From NCBI GenBank assembly GCA_025964685.1, contig JAOPYG010000346.1:1-45042 (forward strand): a stretch of 45,042 nucleotides of DNA, given 5' to 3'. Below, piece by piece: positions 25,185 through 35,253 of the stretch. Origin of the DNA: Actinoallomurus sp. (GTDB taxonomy: Bacteria; Actinomycetota; Actinomycetes; Streptosporangiales; Streptosporangiaceae). The first letter of the stretch is position 1; the number at the start of each line of letters is the position of its first letter. The notes beneath the pieces are model-generated. The model ran no database searches, was not told the DNA's origin, and saw only the letters and a program-made list of their open reading frames with translations. A program made the position numbers and the translations under genes.

Positions 25185-25688
25185 TCAGTCGAGCAGGCCG
25201 GGCGGTGGGTCGAGCACGATACGTCCGGCGGGAACATCGACGGCCGTGACGATCGCGCTGACGAACGGCACCAGCGCGTCGTCGCCCGAGGTGAGGCGCA
25301 GGATGAGCAGGTCCTGGCCGTGGTGCTGGACGTCGACGACCTCACCGAGCCCGGTGCCGTCGGCGGTGACCGCGGCGAGTCCGATCAGCTCGTGATCGTG
25401 GAACTCCTCCGGGTCGTCCGTCGGCGGGATCTCGGCGGAGTCGACGAGCAGCAGCGTGCCGCGAAGGGTCTCCGCCGTCGTACGGTCCTCGAACCCGGCG
25501 AAGTGCACCAGCAGCCGACCGGAGTGCGTGCGCACCGTCTCGACGGTCAGTGGCCCGACGCCCGCGGGGTCGGTGGCGAGCGATGACCCCGGCGCGAACC
25601 GCGCGCCAGGGTCATCGGTGCGTATATCCACGCTCACCTCGCCACGGATCCCGTGGGCGCGGCCGACGCGGCCGACGGCGAGCAGCAT
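25185..25688 (-). CDS. rimM: 16S rRNA processing protein RimM
   Basis: 167 residues with an N-terminal RimM barrel (LAVGRVGRAHGIRGEVSVD) and a C-terminal PRC-barrel (ELIGLAAVTADGTGLGEVV, then DALVPFVSAIV). It binds ribosomal protein S19 and matures the 30S head. It is in its usual place between the KH-domain gene and trmD. Confidence 0.97.
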   Translation of the reverse strand: MLLAVGRVGRAHGIRGEVSVDIRTDDPGARFAPGSSLATDPAGVGPLTVETVRTHSGRLLVHFAGFEDRTTAETLRGTLLLVDSAEIPPTDDPEEFHDHELIGLAAVTADGTGLGEVVDVQHHGQDLLILRLTSGDDALVPFVSAIVTAVDVPAGRIVLDPPPGLLD

Positions 25689-25750
25689 CAGACCGCTCCA
25701 CCGCTCGAGGCCACGCCGGAACGGCGGGCCGTGGATCCACCGGACACCGT

Positions 25751-25993
25751 CTAGCGCGCCTCGTTGAGGTCGAGCAGGTCGACGCGGACGTAACGGCCCC
25801 CGGCGATGGCGCTCACGACGGTGCGCAGTGCCTTGGCGGTACGGCCGTTGCGCCCGATGACCTTACCCAGGTCATCGGGGTGCACGCGTACTTCAAGGAC
25901 CCTGCCGTTGCGCAGGCGGCGCGCCCGAACCCGGACCTCGTCCGGGTTCTCGACGATGCCGCGCACCAGGTGCTCGAGCGCCTCCTCGAGCAC
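25751..25993 (-). CDS. khpA: KH-domain RNA-binding protein KhpA
   Basis: 80 residues, starting with GTG at 25993 one base after the rpsP stop. One type-II KH domain: DDLGKVIGRNGRTAKALRTVV holds the GxxG loop (GRNG). Known relatives (KhpA of streptococci, KH proteins of actinobacteria) bind RNA and affect cell size and gene expression with KhpB/Jag. Its place between rpsP and rimM is conserved. Confidence 0.95.
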   Translation of the reverse strand: MLEEALEHLVRGIVENPDEVRVRARRLRNGRVLEVRVHPDDLGKVIGRNGRTAKALRTVVSAIAGGRYVRVDLLDLNEAR

Positions 25994-25994
25994 G

Positions 25995-26477
25995 CTACGC
26001 CTCGCTCTGGGCTTCGGCCTTGGCCTCCGAGGCTCCCTCAGCCGGCGCCTCGTCCTTCTCGGCCTTCTTGGGCGCGGCCTTCTTGGGCGCGGCCTTCTTG
26101 GCCCTGGGCGTGGTCGCCTTGCCCTCGCCCTCGCCCATGGTCTCCTTGACGGCTGCCTGGAAGACCTCGGTCTTGTCGGGCTTCGGCTCGGCGACCCTCA
26201 GCGTGCCCTCGGCACCCGGCTCGCCCTTGAACTTCTGCCAGTCGCCGGTGATCTTGAGGATCGCCAGGACAGGGTCGGTCGGCTGGGCGCCGACGCCCAG
26301 CCAGTACTGCACCCGCTCGGAGTTGACCTCGATGAACGAGGGCTCCTGCTTCGGGTGGTATTTGCCGATCTCCTCGATGGCGCGGCCATCGCGCTTGGTG
26401 CGGGAGTCGGCTACGACGATCCGGTAGTACGGAGCCCGGATCTTCCCCAGACGCTTGAGCTTGATCTTGACTGCCAC
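25995..26477 (-). CDS. rpsP: 30S ribosomal protein S16 with Lys/Ala/Glu tail
   Basis: 160 residues from the GTG at 26477. The first 85 residues are a complete S16 ([50 protein letters not shown]). About 75 additional residues follow, with an [16 protein letters not shown] block and an acidic end. Actinobacterial S16 proteins often carry such tails. A longer upstream frame exists but the family start is clear. It heads the khpA-rimM-trmD operon. Confidence 0.96.
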   Translation of the reverse strand: MAVKIKLKRLGKIRAPYYRIVVADSRTKRDGRAIEEIGKYHPKQEPSFIEVNSERVQYWLGVGAQPTDPVLAILKITGDWQKFKGEPGAEGTLRVAEPKPDKTEVFQAAVKETMGEGEGKATTPRAKKAAPKKAAPKKAEKDEAPAEGASEAKAEAQSEA

Positions 26478-26715
26478 GAGTGTGGTGTTCTCCAGATTCG
26501 AAATGGATGAGCGGACGGGCGCTGGGTGGGGACCTGCGCTGCCGCTCGAAGGACACGGCTCGCCCGGGTTGAGAGGGTCCCTGGCTGACCGCGGTTCCAG
26601 CGTGCCATTCTGCCAGATGATCGCGGTGAAGTCGCAATCGGTCAGCGTGGTGTGGCCGCTGTGGACGATGAGACCGCAACAAGCGCGACCAAGCTCAGTG
26701 AGCAGGCGAAGACGG

Positions 26716-28272
26716 TTATTTCCCCTTCTTCGGATTCTGCAGCTTGGACAAATCTGGCATCTGGAACCCCGGCGGCAACTGCCCCGGCGCTCCACCGCCC
26801 AATCCGGGCGGCAGACCCTGGGGCAGGCCGTCCGGCTTCGGCGCGCCGCCCTTGCCGGCCTGCTCGGCACGCTTGCGCGGGTCACCGCTTCGCTGCTTAC
26901 CCTTTTTGCTCTTCTTGGCCGCTGCCTTGACCGCCTTTTTGCGGGTGCCCGGCATGCCGGGAATCCCCATCCCGCCGGCCATCTGGCGCATCATCTTCTG
27001 CGCGTCGAAGAAGCGGGTGACGAGGTTGTTGACCTCGGTGACCGTCACGCCGGAACCCTTAGCGATGCGCGCGCGCCGGGATCCGTTGATCATCTTTGGG
27101 TTCTGCCGCTCGCCGGGCGTCATCGAGTTGATGATGCCGCCCACGCGGTCGAGGTCGCGGTCGTCGATGTCGTCGATCTGCTGCCGCATCTGCCCCATAC
27201 CGGGCATCATCCCGAGCAGGTTTTTGATCGGCCCGAGCTAGCGGATCAACTGCATCTGCTCGAGGAAGTCCTCCAGGCTGAAATCCTCGCCCGAAGCGAA
27301 CTTCGACGTCATCTTCTCGGCCTGCTCGGCGTCGAACGCCTTTTCGGCCTGCTCGATCAGGGTGAGGATGTCACCCATGTCGAGGATCCGCCCCGCCATG
27401 CGGTCAGGGTGGAAGACGTCGAAGTCCTCCAGCTTCTCACCGGTCGACGCGAACATGATCGGGCGGCCGGTGATGTGGCGTACGGACAGCGCGGCGCCAC
27501 CGCGCGCGTCGCCGTCGAGCTTGGTGAGGACCACGCCGTCGAAGCCCACACCGTCGACGAACGCCTGCGCGGTCGTGACGGCGTCCTGACCGATCATGGC
27601 GTCGACGACGAAGAGGATCTCGTCGGGGCCGACCGCGTCGCGGATGTCGGCGGCCTGCCGCATCATGTCCGTGTCGATGCCGAGCCGGCCGGCGGTGTCG
27701 ATGATGACCACGTCGTGCTGCGCGTGCTTGGCGTGCTCGATCGAGCGCCGGGCCACCTCCACCGGGTCGCCCACGCCGTTGCCGGGCTCGGGGGCGTACA
27801 CCGGGGTGCCGGCCCGCTCGCCGAGCACCTGGAGCTGCTGCACCGCGTTGGGACGCTGCAGGTCCGCGGCGACCAGCAGCGGCGCGTGCCCTTCGCTCTT
27901 GAACCAGCGCGACAGCTTGCCGGCCAGGGTCGTCTTACCCGAACCCTGCAGACCCGCAAGCATGATCACGGTCGGCGGGCTCTTGGCGTAGCGGACCCGG
28001 CGGGTCTCGCCGCCGAGGATGTTGATCAGCTCGTCATTAACGATCTTGACGACCTGCTGGGCCGGGTTGAGTGCCTGGGACACCTCCACGCCGCGGGCCC
28101 GCTCTTTGATCTGCGCGATGAAGTCCTTGACGACGGGCAGCGCCACGTCGGCCTCAAGCAGGGCGATGCGGATCTCGCGCGCGGTGGCGTCGATGTCCGC
28201 GTCGGACAGCTTGCCCTTGCTGCGCAGTGAGGAGAAGACCGTAGTCAGCCGGTCGGAAAGCGTCTCGAACAC
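26716..28272 (-). pseudogene. ffh: Signal recognition particle protein Ffh, interrupted by one in-frame amber codon
   Basis: The gene is complete in length (518 codons plus stop) and in frame from 28272 to 26716 except for TAG at 27240-27238. The N-terminal 344 residues are a normal NG domain: Walker A GLQGSGKTTLAGKL near 107, DTAGRLG near 190, TKLDGDARGG near 245. They end with FSLEDFLEQMQLIR. After TAG the frame goes on LGPIKNLLGMMPGMGQM, then the SRP-RNA-binding GERQNPKMINGSRRARIAKGSG-type helix and a Met-, Gly-rich, basic tail. The family usually has lysine at the stop position, so AAG to TAG is one base. A new start at ATGATG (27210) lacks a Shine-Dalgarno. Sequencing error, real nonsense mutation or readthrough are all open. 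Confidence 0.9.
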
Positions 28273-28411
28273 GTGTCTGGCCAGTCCTAGGAAGCTTTTG
28301 GGGATCGAGCACCAACACTATCCGCTCGGCGGCGCTTGAGTATCGACCAGCGCGGGCGACCTGCGTGAGAGGACGCCACTGCGCGTGATCAGGGCAGGTG
28401 CCGGGGCGTTA

Positions 28412-28858
28412 TCACCACAGCGGGCGGATCGGCGGCGAACCGGCCGCGGTGACGAACGCGGACAGGTCATCGCGCAGCGCCGTCAGCCGTTCGGCGCCCA
28501 CGAGTGCGGCCCAGCGGCGTTCGGTCTCGGCCCACAGCGCCACGACCCGCTCGACGCAGGCCCATCCACGGGCGGCGAGCACGACGACGCGGGCGCGCCG
28601 GTCGGTGGGGTGTGGCCGGCGTTCGACGTATCCCCGCCGTTCCAGCTCGTCGACGAGCTGTACCGCGGCCTGCTTCGTGACGCCCAGGTGCTCCCCCAGC
28701 TCCACCGCGGTCGCTCCCCCGCGTACCGACAGATACTGGAACGCGAACCCGTGTGCGGGCCGTACGTCGTCGAAGCCCTCTTCGGCCAGCCTCACGTGCA
28801 CCTCTTCCATGACCGCATGGAAGGCCATGCCCAGCAGCGCCGGGATCTCCCCGCTCAT
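28412..28858 (-). CDS. MarR-family transcriptional regulator
   Basis: 148 residues from the ATG at 28858; the frame is open far upstream, but that part crosses the operator region. The winged helix is plain: GATAVELGEHLGVTKQAAVQ, LVDELERRGYVERRPHPTD and RRARVVVLAARG as wing. It is divergent from a cupin gene, and the gap holds two near-identical palindromes, so it very likely represses the cupin gene and perhaps itself. The ligand is not predictable; small aromatic compounds or oxidants are common in this family. Confidence 0.92.
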   Translation of the reverse strand: MSGEIPALLGMAFHAVMEEVHVRLAEEGFDDVRPAHGFAFQYLSVRGGATAVELGEHLGVTKQAAVQLVDELERRGYVERRPHPTDRRARVVVLAARGWACVERVVALWAETERRWAALVGAERLTALRDDLSAFVTAAGSPPIRPLW

Positions 28859-28879
28859 CGCCGAACCTCCGAAATGAAG

Positions 28880-28942
28880 ACAAGTAGCTTGACCAAGTGG
28901 ACAAGGCACTTTACCGTAGATGTAGTCAAGTAGCTTGACCAA
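28880..28942 (+). promoter_or_regulatory. Twin MarR operators and cupin promoter
   Basis: A 17-base motif (A/T)CAAGTAGCTTGACCAA occurs at 28880-28896 and 28926-28942, 46 bases apart; its core TCAAG-TAG-CTTGA is palindromic. The -35 TTGACC (28889-28894) is inside the first, then 17 bases to -10 TACCGT (28912-28917), and the expected start of transcription is at the second. A regulator bound at both would block polymerase. The stretch is markedly more AT-rich than its surroundings. Confidence 0.8.
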
Positions 28943-28955
28943 ACAGGAGGTCCCC

Positions 28956-29327
28956 ATGCCCGTCAGCACACTCGCCGACGCGAGGACGATCGAGTTCCAC
29001 GGCCTGACCGCGAGGCCGATCGCCGTACCGAGCCGCGGCTCGGCCGAGCTGGCCGTCTGGCACCTGGAGGTGGCACCGGGCGTACGCGGCGAGGAGCACA
29101 CCGTCGACCGCGAGGAGGTCTTCGTCATCCGGTCCGGCCGCCTGTCGGGGACCCTCGGCGGCGAGCCCTGCGAGGTGGGGCCGGGAGACGCGCTGATCGT
29201 GCCGCCGGGAGTCCCGTTCGGACTGGCCAACGACGGGAGCGAACCCGCGCGGGTGGTGGTCTGCACCTCGGCCGGCGTACGCGCGTCGCTGGACGGCCGC
29301 ACCATCGTGCCCCCGTGGTCGGAGTGA
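28956..29327 (+). CDS. Cupin-domain protein
   Basis: 123 residues from the ATG at 28956, with AGGAGG five bases upstream. A single small beta-barrel: motif one GVRGEEHTVDREEVFVIRSG (the metal-type H-E pattern), motif two PGDALIVPPGVPFGLANDG (with histidine missing in motif two). So a full metal site is uncertain. Controlled by the divergent MarR gene. The function could be a sugar or small-molecule binding or enzyme role; nothing more can be said. Confidence 0.88.
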   Translation: MPVSTLADARTIEFHGLTARPIAVPSRGSAELAVWHLEVAPGVRGEEHTVDREEVFVIRSGRLSGTLGGEPCEVGPGDALIVPPGVPFGLANDGSEPARVVVCTSAGVRASLDGRTIVPPWSE

Positions 29328-29336
29328 TCACATGAA

Positions 29337-29364
29337 GCGGCCCTGACCCGAGGGTCAGGGCCGC
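29337..29364. terminator. Strong bidirectional terminator
   Basis: GCGGCCCTGACCC (29337-29349) and GGGTCAGGGCCGC (29352-29364) are perfect complements around a two-base centre, giving about 12 usable pairs. It lies between the convergent cupin gene and the exported-protein gene and can serve both. Confidence 0.85.
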
Positions 29365-29374
29365 GGGGAGAGCG

Positions 29375-30766
29375 TCAGCCGGCCGCCGCGTAGAGGACCG
29401 CCGTGGGCTGGCTCGGGGTCAGGGTCGCCGGGGTCGGGCCGGACAGGAACGACTTCTGCGGCTGGTCGTCCTTGCCCAGGAAGAACGCCCGGTTGATCGC
29501 CTGGACGTCGATCGTGGAACCCGGATCGACGGCGGTCGCCGGCACGCGGATCGCGGTGATCTCCTCGATGTCGGAGGACGCGGTGCCCGGCGGGAGCTGC
29601 ACGGTCGTGGCGGCGGGCACGTCGCGCTGGATGGACCGGTCCGGGAACAGATGGTCCGAGCGGTACGGCGTCGGGTCGCCCTTCAGGCGCACGCCGATGG
29701 ACAGGCCCACCCAGTTGAGGGCGTTCGGCGGGTTCACGGTCTGCTTGCGCACCACCAGGTACAGGTAGTCGCGCGGGTCGGCGATGAAGGTCGTGGAGTC
29801 TGTGGGCGGGTCCGGCTGCACCTTGCCCTCACGACGCGACTCGGCGCTGGCCACCCAGTACGTCCACGGGTTTCGGTCCATGACCTGCTCGCGCGCCTGG
29901 GTCGCCGGATCCAGCGACTCGGAGGTGGAGAGGGCGAACCGCATGGGGTCGTCCACGGTGTCGCAGATGTTGTTGTTGAGGGTGCACGTCTGCATCAGCG
30001 GGTGGTCGCCCTCGTACGTCCCGCCGAACGGCTGCGTCACGTGGTTCGGCGCCTGGATGACGGCGGTCCCCGGCACCCGGTGCCCCTGGGCGTCGACCTC
30101 GACCTGGTAGATCCATTCGATGTCGGTGGTACGGCCCCAGCGCGCCATCAGCTGTGGCGTCGAGGTGCCGCCGTCCTCGTTGCTCCAGATGTAGGAGTAC
30201 GTCAGCAGCCGGTGCCCGGGGGTGGCTGCGGCGACGTCCTCGTGCCAGGCGACGAGCGGTGTGTCGGTGAAGGCGTTCTGCAAGGGTCCGCCCGAGTCGG
30301 CTCCGTTCCGCCCGTACAGGACCGGGGCATGCGACAGGTCGATGGCGGCCTGCCCGCGGCCGACGGTACGGAACGTGGTGCCCGTCACCCGTACCCGGCT
30401 GCCGCGCGACCGGTCGGCGGCGAGACGCAGCGTCAGGCGGTGCCGTCCCGCCTTCAGGTGTCCCAGCGCGAACTCCCGGCTGATCGGGAACGCCGCGGGA
30501 ACGACGTCGTCGGTGGCGTACCGGCCGTCGACGAACAGCGACAGCACCGCCGACTCCCGGCCCTTGACCGCCCAGGACACGCCGGGCGCGGCGGCGGTCA
30601 CGTCGACCAGCGCCTCGCCCGCGGTCTTCGTACGGAAGGTGACCGTGCGGTCGTGACCACGGTCGATGACCGCGCTGCTCGCCGTGGCGGCGGGCACGAC
30701 CGTCAGGCCGGCCGCGGCCGCCACACCTCCCAGCACGGCGGTACGGGCGAGAAGGATTCTTCGCAC
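29375..30766 (-). CDS. Exported protein of unknown function
   Basis: 463 residues from the GTG at 30766, chosen for the GGGAGG five bases upstream and the signal-peptide start VRRILLARTAVLGGVAAAAGL with a likely cleavage after AATASS. The mature part has no family that I recognise. It begins with a beta-rich region (RTKTAGEALVDVTAAAPGV), then a domain with SYIWSNEDGGTSTPQLMARWG, TDIEWIYQVEVDAQG and a disulfide-prone CTLNNNICD. It looks like a secreted or cell-surface beta protein. No membrane anchor follows the signal. Confidence 0.7.
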   Translation of the reverse strand: MRRILLARTAVLGGVAAAAGLTVVPAATASSAVIDRGHDRTVTFRTKTAGEALVDVTAAAPGVSWAVKGRESAVLSLFVDGRYATDDVVPAAFPISREFALGHLKAGRHRLTLRLAADRSRGSRVRVTGTTFRTVGRGQAAIDLSHAPVLYGRNGADSGGPLQNAFTDTPLVAWHEDVAAATPGHRLLTYSYIWSNEDGGTSTPQLMARWGRTTDIEWIYQVEVDAQGHRVPGTAVIQAPNHVTQPFGGTYEGDHPLMQTCTLNNNICDTVDDPMRFALSTSESLDPATQAREQVMDRNPWTYWVASAESRREGKVQPDPPTDSTTFIADPRDYLYLVVRKQTVNPPNALNWVGLSIGVRLKGDPTPYRSDHLFPDRSIQRDVPAATTVQLPPGTASSDIEEITAIRVPATAVDPGSTIDVQAINRAFFLGKDDQPQKSFLSGPTPATLTPSQPTAVLYAAAG

Positions 30767-30891
30767 AGGGGCCTCCCAGGCATCGTGGACCCAAGAAGCC
30801 TCATCGCGGCCGCGCGGCACCGTCAATGATCGCGGCGGCAGTTCTTCCGATCTTCACTGGCCGGTCTGTGCCACGCCATCGAAGATCACGG

Positions 30892-33207
30892 TCAGCGGAC
30901 GACCTCGAGGATGGCCGCGCGGATCAACGACCGCACCGCCTCGTCGGTGACCGGGTGTCCCTCGGCGTCGACGATGTAGAAGACGTCGACCGCCTCGGCG
31001 CCCAGCGTCTCGACCCGGGCGGCGCGCACCTGCATGTCGAAGGAGCCGAGCACGTGGCCGATGCGCCACAGCAGACCCGGCCGGTCGTGCGCCCGTACCT
31101 CGACGACCGTCGCGGTCTCCGACGCGTCGTCGATCATGGTCACGCGCGGCGGCGGCACCGGGACGCCCTTGCGGGGGCGGTGCGACCGCGCACGGCGTTC
31201 GAGGCGTGCCGCGACGTCGAGCCGCCCGGCCAGCACCCGGCGCAGGTCGACCTCGAGCGCGGCCGGGTCCGGTCCCGAGCCGTACTCCGGGACCGCGATG
31301 AACTCCAGCAGCGCCGTCGGCCCCTCGGCGTCCACCCCCCATGACACCGAACGGGCGGCGCGTACGGCCAGGCGGTGGAGGGCGAGCACCCCGGCCGCCT
31401 GCCACAGCAGGCCCGGCCGGTCGGGCGCCACGACGGTGATCTGCGATCCGACGACGCGTACGGCACCGCCGCCGTGCCGGGCCAGGGCCAGCTGTTCGGC
31501 GGTCGGCTCCGGAGCCACCGGCGCCGGCGCGCCGGCGAGGACGACGGCCACGCGGCGCGCGAGCTCGGCGACCAGGCCGGCCTTCCACGCGCCCCAGGCG
31601 GCGGGACCGGTGGCCAGCCCGTCGGCGATCGCGAGGGCGGCGAGCGTCTCGAGCACGACGGGGTCGCCGACCGCCTCGGCCACCGTCTCGATCGTGACCG
31701 GGTCGTCGAGGTCGCGCCGCGTCGCGGTCTCGGGCAGCAGCAGGTGGTGCCGTACGACGGCCTCCAGGACCCGTACGTCGGCCTGGTCGAAGCCGAGGCG
31801 CTCCCCCAGGTCGTGCGCCATCACCGCGCCGGTCTTGGAGTGGTCTCCCGGCCAGCCCTTCCCGATGTCGTGCAGCAGCGCGCCGACGAGCAGCAGGTCC
31901 GGACGGACCACGTCGCGGGTGTGGGCGGCGGCGCGCGTGGCGGTCTCGACGAGGTGGCGGTCGACGGTGTAGGTGTGCACGGGGTTGCGCTGCGGCCGGT
32001 TGCGCACGCGCTCCCAGTCGGGCAGCAGGCGTTCGATCAGCCCGACCTGGTCCAGCGCCTCCCAGACGCCGATGGCCGGCGCGCCCGCGCCGAGCAGGGT
32101 CACCAGCGCGTCGCGCGCCTCCGGCGGCCACGGCACCGGCATCGGCGGGGTGTCCCTGGCGAGCCGTTCGACCGTCGCGATGGCGAGCGGCAGTCCGGCC
32201 TGCGCGGCGGCCGCGGCCGCGCGGAGCGGGAGTGAGGGGTCGTTCTCGACGTCGGCGCCCAAGGCGAGCACGACCTCGGAGTCGTGTTCGACCACCCCGT
32301 CGGCGAGCGGCCTGCGCACCGGCCGGCCGGAGGGCGAACAGAAGCGGTCCACACTCCGCCACAGGTGGTCGACGGCGAACGTGACGGTGCGGGCGGCCTC
32401 CACGACGGAGCGCAGGAGCACCTCCGCGTCGAGCAGGCCCAGGGCCGCGGCCACCGCCTCCTGCTCCTGGAGCACGAGGCGGTCCCCCGCACGGCCGGTG
32501 GTCTCGTGCAGGGCGTGCCGGACGTCCAGGAGCAGGGAGTACGCCTCTTTGACCCGGTCCACCGGGCCCGGGGAGATCCACGCGGCCGCGACCGCCTGGA
32601 TCGCGTGCACGTCGCGCAGCCCGCCGCGCGACTCCTTCAGGTCGGGCTCCAGCAGGAACGCCAGCTCGCCGTAGTCCGCCCAGCGGTGGCGGGTCATCTT
32701 CCGCAGCTCGGGCAACCGGCGCCGCGCGTCGGAACGCCAGTCGGCGAGGACCGCCTCGCGCAGCCTCCGGGTGAGGTCCGGGTCGCCGGCGACGTGCCGC
32801 GCGGAGATCAGGCCGAGGGCGGCCTTGAGGTCCTCGCGGGCGACGGCGCGAGCCTCGTCGTGCGTGCGGACGGAGTGATCGAGGCGGAGCCCGGAGTCCC
32901 AGATCGGATACCAGACACGGTCGGCGAGTGCCGCGATGTCGGGCCGGCCCCGGTGGAGCAGCACCAGGTCGACATCGCCACCGGGAGTGAGCTCCTCACG
33001 TCCGTGGCTGCCCACCGCGACGAGGGCCACGTCCGGCTCGGCCCCGATCAGCCTGGCCAGCCGGCGGTCGAGCTCCTCGGTGCGCTGGGCCCGCGCGGCG
33101 CGGAGGCGCGTGCGCGCGGCCTCCTGCGCCGTCGGGCCGGACACGGCAGGGCCCGGCTGAGTCAATGCCTCAGCCGGGCCATGCCCTCCCCCGATCACGT
33201 TCGTCAC
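30892..33207 (-). CDS. glnD: [Protein-PII] nucleotidylyltransferase GlnD
   Basis: 771 residues. The nucleotidyltransferase centre GSHGREELTPGGDVD is at 66-80, the HD hydrolase motif LLHDIGKGWPGDHSKTG near 440, and two ACT domains (about 585-660 and 690-765, the latter beginning VVEVRAHDRPGLLW) sense glutamine. In actinomycetes the enzyme adenylylates PII at Tyr51 rather than uridylylating it. The ATG at 33207 is only two bases from the glnB stop. A GTG at 33144 is an alternative start, because a perfect 12-pair hairpin lies in codons 10-20. Confidence 0.95.
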   Translation of the reverse strand: MTNVIGGGHGPAEALTQPGPAVSGPTAQEAARTRLRAARAQRTEELDRRLARLIGAEPDVALVAVGSHGREELTPGGDVDLVLLHRGRPDIAALADRVWYPIWDSGLRLDHSVRTHDEARAVAREDLKAALGLISARHVAGDPDLTRRLREAVLADWRSDARRRLPELRKMTRHRWADYGELAFLLEPDLKESRGGLRDVHAIQAVAAAWISPGPVDRVKEAYSLLLDVRHALHETTGRAGDRLVLQEQEAVAAALGLLDAEVLLRSVVEAARTVTFAVDHLWRSVDRFCSPSGRPVRRPLADGVVEHDSEVVLALGADVENDPSLPLRAAAAAAQAGLPLAIATVERLARDTPPMPVPWPPEARDALVTLLGAGAPAIGVWEALDQVGLIERLLPDWERVRNRPQRNPVHTYTVDRHLVETATRAAAHTRDVVRPDLLLVGALLHDIGKGWPGDHSKTGAVMAHDLGERLGFDQADVRVLEAVVRHHLLLPETATRRDLDDPVTIETVAEAVGDPVVLETLAALAIADGLATGPAAWGAWKAGLVAELARRVAVVLAGAPAPVAPEPTAEQLALARHGGGAVRVVGSQITVVAPDRPGLLWQAAGVLALHRLAVRAARSVSWGVDAEGPTALLEFIAVPEYGSGPDPAALEVDLRRVLAGRLDVAARLERRARSHRPRKGVPVPPPRVTMIDDASETATVVEVRAHDRPGLLWRIGHVLGSFDMQVRAARVETLGAEAVDVFYIVDAEGHPVTDEAVRSLIRAAILEVVR
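33150..33180 (-). terminator. Perfect 12-pair hairpin at the 5' end of glnD
   Basis: GGCCCGGCTGAG (33150-33161) and CTCAGCCGGGCC (33169-33180) enclose a seven-base loop. It is located just behind glnB and inside the predicted N-terminus of glnD. It is strong enough to pause or end transcription or to hold back the ribosome, lowering glnD relative to amtB-glnB. Confidence 0.6.
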
Positions 33208-33209
33208 CC

Positions 33210-34954
<1,745 letters not shown>

Positions 34955-35008
34955 GCGGCGTCCCTTCGGTGAGGAGGTCGATACTGCTCTGGAGCTTCGA
35001 GCAGACCC

Positions 35009-35046
35009 GTTTCACCTACGGGGCATGAGTGTTTCGACGGTGTGAA
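35009..35046 (-). promoter_or_regulatory. GlnR box upstream of amtB
   Basis: Read on the minus strand: TTCAC-ACCGTC-GAAAC-ACTCAT-GCCCC-GTAGGT-GAAAC. This fits the actinobacterial GlnR consensus of two gTnAC-n6-GaAAC sites separated by six bases; both GaAAC halves are exact, the first gTnAC half is good and the second poor. It is 55-92 bases upstream of the amtB start. Two more GTTTC halves (35062-35066 and 35073-35077) with the same six-base spacing lie just upstream and may extend the site. Confidence 0.75.
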
Positions 35047-35253
35047 ACCATCCCCGGCCATGTTTCGTGCGTGTTTCGGCCGCCTTAAAGGCTGTTTGCG
35101 GCGATTAGCGAATAATCGCCGCGCGGAACCGCCTCCCTCACGGTGGCGCGCGAGCCGCCGCCACGGACGCCCGGCCGCCCTCGCGGCGGCGCCGGTCGGT
35201 GCGTACAGTGAGACTACCGTTCGGGCAGGTCAGGCTTGTCCAAGGTGTCGGTG

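Noticed and set aside
27238..27240. General recoding of UAG as a sense codon
   Set aside because: UAG ends frr, rlmN, rpsP, khpA and the FtsX-like permease at their normal lengths, so it is a regular stop here.
26455..28230. 591-codon plus-strand frame opposite ffh
   Set aside because: Antisense shadow of ffh; the translation is low-complexity and the opposite strand is a plain Ffh.
30854..32581. 575-codon minus frame inside glnD
   Set aside because: Overlaps the GlnD coding sequence in another frame; Arg/Gly-rich, no domain.
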